Source: DATFVA01 sp963774455
GTDB lineage: Bacteria > Bacteroidota > Ignavibacteria > Ignavibacteriales > Ignavibacteriaceae
NCBI GenBank assembly: GCA_963774455.1
Contig: CAVZFD010000002.1
Location: 186,001-250,000 of the forward strand
Reading direction: 5' to 3'
DNA length: 64,000 nucleotides
Below the pieces are notes generated by a model that had not been told where the DNA came from, ran no database searches, and saw nothing but the letters and a program-made list of their open reading frames with translations. Shown here piece by piece: positions 27,284 to 36,259 of the stretch. Position 1 is the stretch's first letter. Every line of letters begins with the position of its first letter. The position numbers and the translations under genes are program-made.

Positions 27284-29254
27284 ATGAAGAAAAATTTGTT
27301 ACTGCTAATGCTCACCCTTTCTGCTTTAATTGTTTATCCTCAGACTGCCTATATCGATACCTACGGACGTTCGCCTATACAGGTAGATTCTGATTCAACC
27401 GATATTTTCAATATTCCATATAATGGCCTTACCAACGTCGGCATAAATACGCAAATGTACCTTGAAGTCAGCATGGACGGAGCTCATTTAACCAGTCCTG
27501 CATGGAATGTAATCCAGAAACCTGCAGGCTCGAACCCTTCCTTCGGCACTTCCGTGAACCTGACCGACTCAAACCAGGTAATTATATTCATCCCGGATTC
27601 ATCGGGAACATATAAAATAAATTTCACCGATGGGTCTGTCGTATCCGATACTCTCACAATTACTGCAGGTTTATACCTGGGATATACGGGCGGACAGATA
27701 GCGTGTGGTACTTGTCATGGTGACAAGGTAGATGAATGGCAGCAGACTGGTCACTATATGATATTTGAAGAAGGACTTAATGGTACTCTTAGCAGCCATT
27801 ACGGGCCAAGCTGCATAAAATGCCATACAACCGGATATGATGAGAATGCCGACAACAACGGTTTCGATGACTTCTCCTTTGTTTTTCCTGATTCGCTTTA
27901 CCCCGGTGTTTATGAACAAATGGTTGCCCAATACCCACTTGCAATGCAGCGCGGGAGAATTCAGTGTGAAAGCTGCCATGGTCCGGGAAGTGAACACTAT
28001 GGCGCCGCAAATGTTATGGCTGTTACCCTGGCGGTCGAAAACTGCGCCTGGTGTCACGATGGTGGACGTTATGTGTATCCATCCCAGTGGAGAATTTCCA
28101 AACATGCAACGTTTGAAAATGGAATGACGCGGGCAGCCTGCGCGCAATGTCATAATGGCGCCGGGTTCGTTGAATATATTGAATCCGGAAAACAGCCAAT
28201 AACGCAGGATCTTGCGAAAGTTGTCCCCATTACCTGTGCAGTCTGTCATGATCCCCATAGCGCGGAAAATCCTCATCAGCTTAGAACAATGGATGTTACC
28301 CTCTCTAATGGTGAAACGGTTGAAGGAGGAGGCAATGGAACAATATGTATGAACTGCCATAAAGCAAGAGAGGATGCTGTTGAATATACCAACGACTACC
28401 TTAACAACTTAAGTACACATTACGGACCTCATCACGGTCCGCAGACCGATATACTTTCAGCAAAGAACGCGGTAACGTTCGGGCTCAATATTCCTTCCTC
28501 GCCTCACCTTCCAGCTACGGGTGATGCCTGCGTAACCTGTCATATGTACCCCGGTTCTGTTGATCCAGCTGGAGATATTATACTCGTGGGCTCTCACACT
28601 TTCAGTATGTCGCACGACAGTGTTGATAATGTCCAGGCCTGCTCGCCCTGTCATGGGAACATAGGAAGCAGTTTCTCAGATAAGAAATACTACGTGAACG
28701 GGAATGCAGATCTCGATGGCGACGGTGTGGCAAACGGTCTTCAGATTGAAGTCCAGGGTCTGCTTAATCAGCTTAAAGGAATGCTTCCCCAGGACGCTAA
28801 TGGAAACGTGGTAATAAATGATTCATCTGTCACTCTTTCCCAGGCACAGGCGGCATATGATTATCTTATGGTTGCGGAGGATAGAAGCTTTGGTATTCAC
28901 AACCCGGCATTCGTATATGGAATTCTGAAGGCTTCAATCGAGGCCCTCGGAGGAGTTGTGGCGGCGGGAAATGATAATAATCTGCTGCCGCACGATTTTG
29001 ATTTGTCGCAGAATTATCCGAATCCTTTTAACCCGGCCACGACAATCGAATACAAAGTACCTGAAGCCTCTAATGTTAAGCTTACAGTGTACGACGCGCT
29101 CGGTGAACAGGTTGAGGTTCTTGTGGATGGATATCAGAATGCGGGGACATACACACTCAAATTCGATGGTTCAAACCTTGCTTCAGGAATTTACCTGTGC
29201 AGGATGGAAGCAAAAGGTTTTGTTAAGGTCAACAAGATGCTTCTGCTTAAATAA
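27284..29254 (+). CDS. Secreted nonaheme c-type cytochrome, tandem paralog
   Basis: 656 residues, collinear with the preceding cytochrome: signal peptide, Ig-like domain, nine CxxCH motifs (CGTCH, CIKCH, CESCH, CAWCH, CAQCH, CAVCH, CMNCH, CVTCH, CSPCH) and a type A sorting domain (LSQNYPNPFNPATTIEYK). Long stretches are identical between the two, for example TGHYMIFEEGLNGTLS and YTNDYLNNLSTHYGPHHGPQ, showing a gene duplication. GGAGAT lies seven bases before the ATG. Separate terminators on each copy suggest the two can be expressed independently, perhaps under different acceptors or redox conditions. Confidence 0.93.
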   Translation: MKKNLLLLMLTLSALIVYPQTAYIDTYGRSPIQVDSDSTDIFNIPYNGLTNVGINTQMYLEVSMDGAHLTSPAWNVIQKPAGSNPSFGTSVNLTDSNQVIIFIPDSSGTYKINFTDGSVVSDTLTITAGLYLGYTGGQIACGTCHGDKVDEWQQTGHYMIFEEGLNGTLSSHYGPSCIKCHTTGYDENADNNGFDDFSFVFPDSLYPGVYEQMVAQYPLAMQRGRIQCESCHGPGSEHYGAANVMAVTLAVENCAWCHDGGRYVYPSQWRISKHATFENGMTRAACAQCHNGAGFVEYIESGKQPITQDLAKVVPITCAVCHDPHSAENPHQLRTMDVTLSNGETVEGGGNGTICMNCHKAREDAVEYTNDYLNNLSTHYGPHHGPQTDILSAKNAVTFGLNIPSSPHLPATGDACVTCHMYPGSVDPAGDIILVGSHTFSMSHDSVDNVQACSPCHGNIGSSFSDKKYYVNGNADLDGDGVANGLQIEVQGLLNQLKGMLPQDANGNVVINDSSVTLSQAQAAYDYLMVAEDRSFGIHNPAFVYGILKASIEALGGVVAAGNDNNLLPHDFDLSQNYPNPFNPATTIEYKVPEASNVKLTVYDALGEQVEVLVDGYQNAGTYTLKFDGSNLASGIYLCRMEAKGFVKVNKMLLLK

Positions 29255-29270
29255 TGACCGGTACGGATGT

Positions 29271-29300
29271 AAAAAGGCTGCTCAAACGGGCAGCCTTTTT
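29271..29300. terminator. Bidirectional rho-independent terminator
   Basis: AAAAAGGCTGC (29271-29281) and GCAGCCTTTTT (29290-29300) form an 11-bp stem between the convergent cytochrome and nitroreductase genes. Confidence 0.92.
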
Positions 29301-29302
29301 AT

Positions 29303-29812
29303 TTACCACTTATTAAAATGGACGCGTTCGGGTTTATACCTTTCTGGCTGTGACGGAGATTCAGCAGGATAACCGATTACAGCCATAGAAACAGGTACAA
29401 TAGTATCAGGTAGTTTAAAGAGTTCTTTTATACCTGAAACGATCTCCTCGAATGGATAAATACCTACCCATACAGCTCCCAGCCCGTAAGAATGAGCAGC
29501 AAGCAGTAAATTTTCTGTGGCGGCCGAGATATCCTGTATCAATAAACCTATGTTTTCCTCAAGCCTTCTGTCACCGCATATTATCACCGCATGAGATGCT
29601 TCTTTGATCATTTCAGCATGTGAGGCGGCTTTGAGTATTTCTTCAAATATTTCTTTTTTATCCGCCACAATAAAGTGCCATGGCTGGTAGTCGAATGCTG
29701 AAGGTGAATACATTGCGCAGTTTATAATTTCTTTGATCAGGTCGCCGGATATTTTTTTCTCCCCGTACTTCCTTATGCTTCTTCGCGTTTTAATTGCTTC
29801 CAAAGATTCCAT
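29303..29812 (-). CDS. Nitroreductase-family flavoprotein
   Basis: 169 residues, typical for a small FMN-dependent nitroreductase. It opens with EAIKTRRSIRKYGEKKIS, the FMN-phosphate-binding region, has SPSAFDYQPWHFIV, and near the C-terminus GLGAVWVGIYP followed by VPVSMAVIGYPAE. The family reduces nitro compounds or quinones using NAD(P)H; natural substrates are generally unknown. It is a single-gene unit, convergent with the second nonaheme cytochrome. Confidence 0.92.
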   Translation of the reverse strand: MESLEAIKTRRSIRKYGEKKISGDLIKEIINCAMYSPSAFDYQPWHFIVADKKEIFEEILKAASHAEMIKEASHAVIICGDRRLEENIGLLIQDISAATENLLLAAHSYGLGAVWVGIYPFEEIVSGIKELFKLPDTIVPVSMAVIGYPAESPSQPERYKPERVHFNKW

Positions 29813-29968
29813 ATTATTCCCCGGTTCTATTTTAATATTTTCTACCTTTCAAATATAATAATCATTAGTCATTGATTTTTAATTGGGAACAGAATAAATT
29901 CTTGTCACAAGCAAATATCATTTCTTCCATTGCTGTTATTATACACTTTAATTGCCGTGGAGGGTATC

Positions 29969-30280
29969 ATGGATACAAAACAAAACATTTTCGAAGATCT
30001 GCTGAAACAGTTAGCTGAATGGGATGAGAAATACCGCGCCCTTGAATTAAGATTATCTGAAATGCATTCACCTGTAAAAACTAATTACAGCGAATGTATT
30101 GAAATTCTTCATCCCGAAATAAAGCTTGTTGAAATGAGGATGGCCGGTTTAAGAGAAACCCGGGAGGAAGTCAGTGAAGAATTAATTCACGGACTAAAAA
30201 AAGCTGTTAAGGATCTGAAGGAGGCTTATGTTAAAGCTTCGGTTTACAGCAGCAGACATAAAGAAAATATTTTAGTCTGA
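29969..30280 (+). CDS. Small helical protein, unknown
   Basis: 103 residues, highly charged and predicted helical throughout, with heptad-like stretches (DEKYRALELRLSEMH, VSEELIHGLKKAVKDLKEAY). ATG at 29969 has GGAGGG five bases upstream, better than an in-frame start at 29930. No signal or membrane segment. I do not recognise it. The gene ends five bases from the convergent tolC-like gene. Confidence 0.65.
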   Translation: MDTKQNIFEDLLKQLAEWDEKYRALELRLSEMHSPVKTNYSECIEILHPEIKLVEMRMAGLRETREEVSEELIHGLKKAVKDLKEAYVKASVYSSRHKENILV

Positions 30281-30285
30281 ACAAA

Positions 30286-31602
30286 TCAGTAGATAACATC
30301 TCCGACGGCTTTTTTAAGCTGGTAGGAACTCAAAATGCTTTTGAAAAGATTCTGCAGGTAAAAAAACCTTGCCTCGGCAAGAGATGTTTCTGCGTCCAGT
30401 AAATCAAGGTTTGTTCCAACCCCGCTGTTATAGCGGCTTTCTGCTCTTAGTACTGTCTGTTCAGCAAACCTGACCTGGGTCAGGGTCGTATTGAGCTGAT
30501 CAAGATTTGAGTTGAGATTCGCAGCCGCCTGCTGAACATTGCTTATAATATTTCTTTTTATCGTGGTTATATTAAGCTCTGAAACATTTGTATTTACCCT
30601 GGCTTCGCTCTCTTTATACCTCGTTAAAAATCCATTAAAAATCGGGACTTGCACCGAAAATGCTGCCGCCCAATTTCCTCTCATCGCATCAAGATTAGGT
30701 TCATATCCGTTCTTAATTCCATAGCTGAGGGTTGCATTCACACTTGGCATATCTCCCAGTCCCGCCAGGTTTTCCTGAAGGTGCGATGTATTCAGTTCAT
30801 CCTCGGCAAGTTTCAGCTCCTGTCTTTTCTGGAATGCTATATTAATTAAAGAATCCGCACTGCTTACCCTGGAAGGTGGTGAAAAATCACCTGTTACCGT
30901 AATGGTAGAATCCTGTGTCTTTCCAAGAAGTTGTTCAAGGACGATCTCCTGCTGCTTCATTTGGTTCTGCAGCTCCAACTTTTCGCTCTGTGCGCGTGAA
31001 ATCCTTACCTGTGTGCTCAGGGCATCGTAATCGGTTGCAGAACCACTCTCAACTCTTTTAATTGTAACACCGAGATGGGCGTTTAATGCCGCGATCTGCG
31101 TATCCTTTACAGCAATGCTTTTTTCGATAAATAAGATTGAATAAAACGTCTGGAGCGTCTGGTACGAAAGGTCTGATTTAACAAGTTCAACATTATCGGC
31201 AGCAGATTTTTTATAGGATGAGGTGAGGTCAACTGAAGCGCTGCGTCTTCCGAAATCATATAATTGTTCATTCAGCACAATATTAAGATTATAGTTATCT
31301 GCAGGTGCAAGAACGAGTGCTTCACCCCCGAAATTAAAAGAGGGAAGAGGACCAATCCTTGTATAAGATGCCTCTCCCTGAACATCAGGATAAAAATAGC
31401 TCTTCTGCTGTTCGATCCTGTAATCTATGGCTTTTAGTTTTTCCTGCTGCTGTTTGATTAATGGGTAATTTCTAATGGTGAGGCTGATTGCCTGGTCAAG
31501 TGTTAATGAATCGGGACTGCCCTGCTGACCAAAACTATATCCTGATATAAATATCATAAGAATAAAGAAGATTATTATTGAAGTGTGAAAATTGTATTGC
31601 AT
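30286..31602 (-). CDS. TolC-family outer-membrane efflux protein
   Basis: About 438 residues: signal peptide (ending SGYSFGQQ), then the paired OEP helical repeats of TolC homologues, with SYGIKNGYEPNLDAMRGNW and YNSGVGTNLDLLDAETSLAEAR as recognisable strand and helix segments. It forms the outer-membrane exit duct of the tripartite pump whose inner parts are encoded just upstream (EmrB-like 22 bases away, EmrA-like before it). Start ATG 31602 has AGGA upstream; an in-frame ATG at 31620 is also possible. Last gene of the tetR-emrA-emrB-tolC unit. Confidence 0.92.
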   Translation of the reverse strand: MQYNFHTSIIIFFILMIFISGYSFGQQGSPDSLTLDQAISLTIRNYPLIKQQQEKLKAIDYRIEQQKSYFYPDVQGEASYTRIGPLPSFNFGGEALVLAPADNYNLNIVLNEQLYDFGRRSASVDLTSSYKKSAADNVELVKSDLSYQTLQTFYSILFIEKSIAVKDTQIAALNAHLGVTIKRVESGSATDYDALSTQVRISRAQSEKLELQNQMKQQEIVLEQLLGKTQDSTITVTGDFSPPSRVSSADSLINIAFQKRQELKLAEDELNTSHLQENLAGLGDMPSVNATLSYGIKNGYEPNLDAMRGNWAAAFSVQVPIFNGFLTRYKESEARVNTNVSELNITTIKRNIISNVQQAAANLNSNLDQLNTTLTQVRFAEQTVLRAESRYNSGVGTNLDLLDAETSLAEARFFYLQNLFKSILSSYQLKKAVGDVIY

Positions 31603-31624
31603 CTTAATTCCTGTCATCAAATTT

Positions 31625-33238
31625 TTATTCTATTATATGTACTTTATCAATCTTTTTTTTCTTACTCACTTTAAGAAATATAAGTGGTATAACGAGAGAA
31701 GCTGTTATGATAGCGGAAAGTAAAAAATCATCATTTATCCCCTGAATAAATGCCTGTGTAGTGAGATTTTGAGCGATCATTGCATTCGCCTTCATAATTA
31801 CTTCTTTCCCGGCGCCTCCGACTGTATTCTGAATGAAATGCTGCAAATTCATTATCGTTTTTTGATATTCGGGCGATCCGGTATTTACCATCTGACTGTA
31901 TATGCCTGTATGATAATTTATTCTTTGCGTCAAAATAGTCCCGAAAATGGCAACCCCGAAACTGCCTCCAACCTGACGGATTGTATTAAATAAACCGGAA
32001 GCCTGTGCTATTTTCTCTTTTGGCATATCCAGCAGCGCGATTGCACTCAATGGAATGAAGATCATTCCCAGGCCAAGTCCCCTGAAGTATAAGGGATTCA
32101 TAATCTGACTATGCTGTGTCGTAAGAGAAAAAAAACTGTAATAAAAAAAGCTTAGCGCTGTAAAAATAATACCAATTAAAACCGGAATTCTGGGATTGGA
32201 TTTATCTGTAAGTCTTCCTGCAATAGGTGAGATGAATGCCTGGATTATACCGATAGGAAAAAATACAAGACCTGCCTGGAATGCAGTGTAATTAAGTGAT
32301 TCCTGTAGATATAAAGGGAGCAGGAATGTACTGCCAAACAAACCCATGCCGAATATGAACATCATTATATTTGAGATACCGAAATTTCTATCTTTCAATA
32401 ACCTCAAATCAACAATCGGATGCTTAACTGTAAATTCAGTTGCTATAAAAATTGTAAAGGAAATAACGGAAATGACAAAACAAGCTATAATGAAATTTGA
32501 TGTCCAGCCGCCTGTATTCCATCCAGCATTACCATCTGCAAGAGCTAGTAATAGGGATGTCAGAAATATTGTCATCGAAATAAATCCAACCAGATCAAAT
32601 TTTCTGATGTGTTCAGTCTTGTATTCTCTTTGAATGATCATTGTTACTACGAGAGCGATTACGCCCACCGGAACATTAATATCGAAAATTGCATGCCAGC
32701 TGAAGTTATCAATCAAATATCCGCCCAGCATAGGACCTAAGGATACTGAAGCTGCAGAGGCTATGCCCCAGAATCCTAGTGCAGTTCCTCTTTGTTCCGG
32801 GGGAAATTCTCTTGTCACAATAGCCATTCCTACGGGCATAATAAATCCTGCACCCGCTCCTTGTATTATCCTGAAAAATATCAGTACATTCTCATCCCAC
32901 GAAAGGCTGCAAAGCAGTGATCCTGCGGTAAAAAGTAACATCCCCAGAAAGTAAGTTCTCTTATACCCGAAATGATCTGCAATCCATCCTGAAGATGGGA
33001 GCATCACTGCAAATACCAGGAGGTAAGCAGTTAACACCCATTCAATTTTATCTACACTCGTTCCGAATGCCGCAGTCATTTTTGTCAAACCCACATTTAC
33101 TATGGTAGCATCAAGTACTGCCATAAATGTTCCCAGCATTACATTCGCCAGAACAAACCACTTGTAGGAAGGATGTTCATGCAGGGTTGATAGCCGTATT
33201 TCCTGACCATTGATATTGGGATTCAGTAATTTCTTCAT
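31625..33238 (-). CDS. emrB: DHA2-family MFS drug exporter, EmrB/QacA type
   Basis: 537 residues with about 14 membrane helices, the DHA2 topology. Family motifs include TIVNVGLTKMTAAFG, IEWVLTAYLLVFAVMLPSSG with ADHFGYKRTYFLG (motif A), and GAGFIMPVGMAIV (motif C-like). It exports hydrophobic toxic compounds with proton antiport and works with a membrane-fusion partner. The fusion protein gene lies two bases upstream and the TolC-like duct immediately downstream, so this is a complete EmrAB-TolC style tripartite system. Substrate is unknown. The symbol is by family resemblance. Confidence 0.9.
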   Translation of the reverse strand: MKKLLNPNINGQEIRLSTLHEHPSYKWFVLANVMLGTFMAVLDATIVNVGLTKMTAAFGTSVDKIEWVLTAYLLVFAVMLPSSGWIADHFGYKRTYFLGMLLFTAGSLLCSLSWDENVLIFFRIIQGAGAGFIMPVGMAIVTREFPPEQRGTALGFWGIASAASVSLGPMLGGYLIDNFSWHAIFDINVPVGVIALVVTMIIQREYKTEHIRKFDLVGFISMTIFLTSLLLALADGNAGWNTGGWTSNFIIACFVISVISFTIFIATEFTVKHPIVDLRLLKDRNFGISNIMMFIFGMGLFGSTFLLPLYLQESLNYTAFQAGLVFFPIGIIQAFISPIAGRLTDKSNPRIPVLIGIIFTALSFFYYSFFSLTTQHSQIMNPLYFRGLGLGMIFIPLSAIALLDMPKEKIAQASGLFNTIRQVGGSFGVAIFGTILTQRINYHTGIYSQMVNTGSPEYQKTIMNLQHFIQNTVGGAGKEVIMKANAMIAQNLTTQAFIQGINDDFLLSAIITASLVIPLIFLKVSKKKKIDKVHIIE

Positions 33239-33240
33239 CG

Positions 33241-34245
33241 TTACTTTACTTTTATTTTTATTTCAACTGACATTCCGGGCAGCAGGACCGCCCTATCATC
33301 ATTTCCGTGATTATTAGTCTGACTGATTGAAAGTTTTATTGGGATTCTTTGTGTCACTTTTGTGAAATTTCCTGACGCATTACTTGGAGGTATCAGAGCA
33401 AACTGTGAAGCCGTATTTGTCCCGAGCTGCAATACCTTCCCTTCAAATTTATCTTCGGGATAGGAGTCGACGGTGATTTCCGCATTCTCGTTAAGCTTGA
33501 TAGCAGCCAGATCTGTTTCCTGCAAATTTGCTGTTATCCATACGCTATCAATATTGTAAATGGAAAAGATAGGCTGTCCCGGTTGAACAACGTCACCTTG
33601 AAGAACCCAGCGTTTTGCAATAATTCCATCCATTGGAGAGTAGATAGAAGTATTTTGAAGCCGGGTGTTTATTACATTTAATTGAGCTTCTGCAGTGCTG
33701 ATTTTCGTTCTGGAAATGTCGAATTCCGCCTGTGCGGCCTGAAATGCGCTTTGAGCATGGTCAAATTCCTCTTTTGGGATTATCTTTCCCTCATATTGCT
33801 GCCTTGATCTGTCAAAGTCGTTCTGAGCTTTATTCAAATTGATCTGGGCGAGTTTAATATTATCCTTTGAAAGTTTTAATGAAACTAAAGCCTGGTCCCG
33901 TTCTGCCATAAGGTCGGTGGAATCTACTCTGACTAATAATTCTCCTTTCCTGACATTGATGCCTTCATCTGCATAAAGACTGGTAATGCGCCCAAGTATT
34001 TTTGAAGCTAACGTCAATTTGTTGCCATCTACATAGGCATCATCTGTAGATACGAATCCTATCTGCCCCTGGTACCAGTACCAAACTGCCAGTATTGCGA
34101 TGACAATTATTAGAAGAGGTATCCAGACTCTTTTCTGTTTTAATATAAAAACTGGTTTAATTTCCTTCCCGTTGCTATCTCTGCCATCCGTCGGCGTTTC
34201 CCCGGCGTCAGTTTTTAACTTCTCAGTCTCAGTGTTTACTGCCAT
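33241..34245 (-). CDS. emrA: EmrA/HlyD-family membrane-fusion protein
   Basis: 334 residues. A cytoplasmic N-terminus of ~35 residues precedes one membrane helix (WIPLLIIVIAILAVWYWYQG, about 42-61). The lipoyl/beta-barrel halves carry GFVSTDDAYVDGNKLTLASK and SIYSPMDGIIAKRWVLQGDVV, flanking an alpha-helical hairpin of about 80 residues. The C-terminal region ends ALLPGMSVEIKIKV-like. It bridges the EmrB-type pump and the TolC-type duct across the periplasm. It starts 29 bases after tetR and ends two bases before emrB. Confidence 0.9.
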   Translation of the reverse strand: MAVNTETEKLKTDAGETPTDGRDSNGKEIKPVFILKQKRVWIPLLIIVIAILAVWYWYQGQIGFVSTDDAYVDGNKLTLASKILGRITSLYADEGINVRKGELLVRVDSTDLMAERDQALVSLKLSKDNIKLAQINLNKAQNDFDRSRQQYEGKIIPKEEFDHAQSAFQAAQAEFDISRTKISTAEAQLNVINTRLQNTSIYSPMDGIIAKRWVLQGDVVQPGQPIFSIYNIDSVWITANLQETDLAAIKLNENAEITVDSYPEDKFEGKVLQLGTNTASQFALIPPSNASGNFTKVTQRIPIKLSISQTNNHGNDDRAVLLPGMSVEIKIKVK

Positions 34246-34274
34246 TAATTTTGTTCTCCTGTTATAAATTCCTG

Positions 34275-34877
34275 TTAAGCTTTAATGCCCTTAATAAATA
34301 TTTCTACGAAAACCGACATTTCAACTCTGAGTTGTTCGTAATGTTCTTGTTCCATCCTGTTGTCTTTAATAAACTTTATCATTCTCAGCCTGAGTCCCTG
34401 CATAAGGTGAAGAAAAGTTACTGTTGTTTCATGCCTGAGACGGCGGTCGAATTCGCCGTTCATTTTACCTTCATCAAGAATTTTCTGCAGCAGCTGAAGT
34501 TCTTTCTTCTCAAAATCTTCAAACAGTTCCTTGAACATCAGTTTAATATCCATAAAGGAGTTCACATTGAGAGTTCTGAGATTTACGAGCTCATGAAAAT
34601 ACTCCAGCCTCTTTTTCACATAGTTTCTCAGTTTATTTTCGGCTGAAATCTTGCGGCAGAATAGTTTCTCGATTTCCTCCGCGAATAAACTCTGCTCTTT
34701 GTGTATGACGGATTTAAATAAGTCCTCCTTTGTGGGATAATAGTAATAAAGCGAGGCTTTTCCCATCCCGACATCGGAAGCTATTTCATCCATTGTAACT
34801 TTTGAAAATCCGTAATGAGCAAACCGGTTTCTGGCAGCTTCGAGGATTTCCGTTTCCTTCAGACTGTTATCATTCAT
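34275..34877 (-). CDS. TetR-family transcriptional regulator
   Basis: 200 residues. The N-terminal helix-turn-helix (about 8-54) reads ILEAARNRFAHYGF, MDEIASDVGMGKASLYYYYPTKEDLF, the standard TetR DNA-binding layout; the rest is a helical ligand-binding and dimerisation domain. First gene of the efflux operon and, by position, its likely repressor. The inverted repeat immediately upstream (34878-34908) overlaps where its own ribosome site must lie, consistent with autoregulation. Inducer unknown. Confidence 0.92.
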   Translation of the reverse strand: MNDNSLKETEILEAARNRFAHYGFSKVTMDEIASDVGMGKASLYYYYPTKEDLFKSVIHKEQSLFAEEIEKLFCRKISAENKLRNYVKKRLEYFHELVNLRTLNVNSFMDIKLMFKELFEDFEKKELQLLQKILDEGKMNGEFDRRLRHETTVTFLHLMQGLRLRMIKFIKDNRMEQEHYEQLRVEMSVFVEIFIKGIKA

Positions 34878-34908
34878 TTTTCGACCATTTTACTTGAAGA
34901 GTCGAAAA
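34878..34908 (-). promoter_or_regulatory. Probable TetR operator at the efflux operon start
   Basis: TTTTCGAC, fifteen bases, GTCGAAAA: a perfect 8-bp inverted repeat spanning 31 bases and touching the tetR ATG at 34877. Position and symmetry fit a TetR-family autoregulatory site. Confidence 0.6.
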
Positions 34909-35146
34909 CTTAATTAAATATTTAATAATCGGCAAGTAATTAATACGGGTCTTGTGCGGCAGAACAAAAATAGATACATTCTTAAAAATTAATTGTTCAT
35001 ATAGAATATTTATAAGGGAATGTTTACACGAGGCTGACGTACTTCGAGGGTTAAGCTGTCTAAGCGTGACCGGAACGAAGTTGTCTTTCTTCCGAAAAAA
35101 GGCTGTTGAAAAATTAGACAGACCTGATTATCTCAGCCCAAATTAA

Positions 35147-35154
35147 TATATTTG
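35147..35154 (+). promoter_or_regulatory. Candidate Bacteroidota-type -7 box
   Basis: TATATTTG matches TAnnTTTG about 80 bases before the hypothetical gene at 35234. No clear -33 element is present. Apart from this and the TetR site, the 34878-35233 gap shows no gene. Confidence 0.35.
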
Positions 35155-35233
35155 CCATCATCAAATTTATCAAAGGATAGAACGCAACGGATTAAACATA
35201 CTATATGGGACGGAAACGGTACTCTCTTCAATC

Positions 35234-35824
35234 ATGTCTAAATATGCACGAAATATGAAATCTGGTGTCAGTTGTGAAATACCTGAGCCGGTTATTCTGA
35301 ACTGCTGGAAACATCACGCCGGCTTTATCAAATCAAAAATAAATGAATATAAAGGGTTGTCTGAAACTGATCTTGAACATATCAGAAAAGAGATCCTCCT
35401 AATCGGAGACTCTCTAATGGACCTGTACCTGGGTGATCTTAGTCCTCTTGAAATTTCAGGTGCTATCATAACTAAACTTGATCACCAAAAAGTTTCAGGT
35501 ATAGAGAATTACGGTAAATGGATCCGGGCGGAAGGGAAGGATTACAGGGAGGTTGAAATTGATGATCGATCCATGTGGACACTTCGCTTTGGCGAGACCC
35601 AAAGATATATCCATACCCATCCTTCCCGGTATTCACCGCACACTATCAGGGTGAGATCATCTTCACTAAAATCTGCTATCCTGTTTTGCATCCTTCACGG
35701 GGATGAACCCTCAGATATTTTGTCACACATTAACGGGATCCGCAAAGAATTCCTGGATCTTCCGCCGTTAAAGTCTCTGAATTCGGCCTCTGCATTACTG
35801 AAACTGGTTCGGATATTCAGCTGA
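35234..35824 (+). CDS. Hypothetical protein with YIHTHPSRYSPHTIRVR motif
   Basis: 196 residues, no signal or membrane segment. I do not recognise a named family. The stretch YIHTHPSRYSPHTIRVRSSS (about 132-151) is rich in His, Arg and Pro and looks like a conserved core; SLKSAILFCILHGDEPSDIL follows. A helical N-terminal half (KSKINEYKGLSETDLEHIRKE, DSLMDLYLGDLSPLEISGAI) precedes it. The start at 35234 lacks a clear ribosome site; ATG 35255 is an alternative. It is followed by a 435-base gap containing a gene relic. Confidence 0.7.
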   Translation: MSKYARNMKSGVSCEIPEPVILNCWKHHAGFIKSKINEYKGLSETDLEHIRKEILLIGDSLMDLYLGDLSPLEISGAIITKLDHQKVSGIENYGKWIRAEGKDYREVEIDDRSMWTLRFGETQRYIHTHPSRYSPHTIRVRSSSLKSAILFCILHGDEPSDILSHINGIRKEFLDLPPLKSLNSASALLKLVRIFS

Positions 35825-35917
35825 CCTTTCCGCCCTATATCATTTCATACAATATCATTCCCAATTCTGAAAAATTGCATATATCTGAAGCTTCAAATTA
35901 TTTGAAAATTGGGATTT

Positions 35918-36162
35918 TTAGAAGACATTAAAGGGCACAATCATTGATAAAGCCAGTTTGCTGGTCAGTTTTTGATATCCAGGAGGAACTGTTGAAAAAT
36001 GCAATGCTTTAAGCCCGTTCCTCAGACCTATACCTTCAATAACTGATCTGGCCTGCAGTTTGTTATTTACAATGCCTTATCTACCGAAAAGACGTTGTAC
36101 CAATTTTGATCATAGCTCGGATCAGGATGCCGTTTGTTAGTAGGATTTAAATATATCAATCT
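35918..36162 (-). pseudogene. Possible decayed gene fragment
   Basis: In the otherwise gene-free gap 35825-36259, two minus-strand frames read like protein. One (about 36162-36067) gives LNPTNKRHPDPSYDQNWYNV and ends at a stop. The other, shifted in frame (about 36090-35918), gives ALHFSTVPPGYQKLTSKLAL and ends SMIVPFNVF before a stop. Neither has a start with a ribosome site. This is what a frameshifted remnant would look like, but no parent family was recognised and chance is possible. Confidence 0.3.
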
Positions 36163-36259
36163 TCATTTACAGGGCATTTGAAGGTAAAGTTCAGGTAGAA
36201 GAGCTTAGTTTCTAAAAAGAACATGATAATTTTATATATAATAGAATAAAGAGAGAAAG

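Noticed and set aside
34952..35146. 64-codon plus-strand frame between tetR and the hypothetical gene
   Set aside because: Odd composition, no ribosome site and it ends at the candidate promoter box of the next gene.
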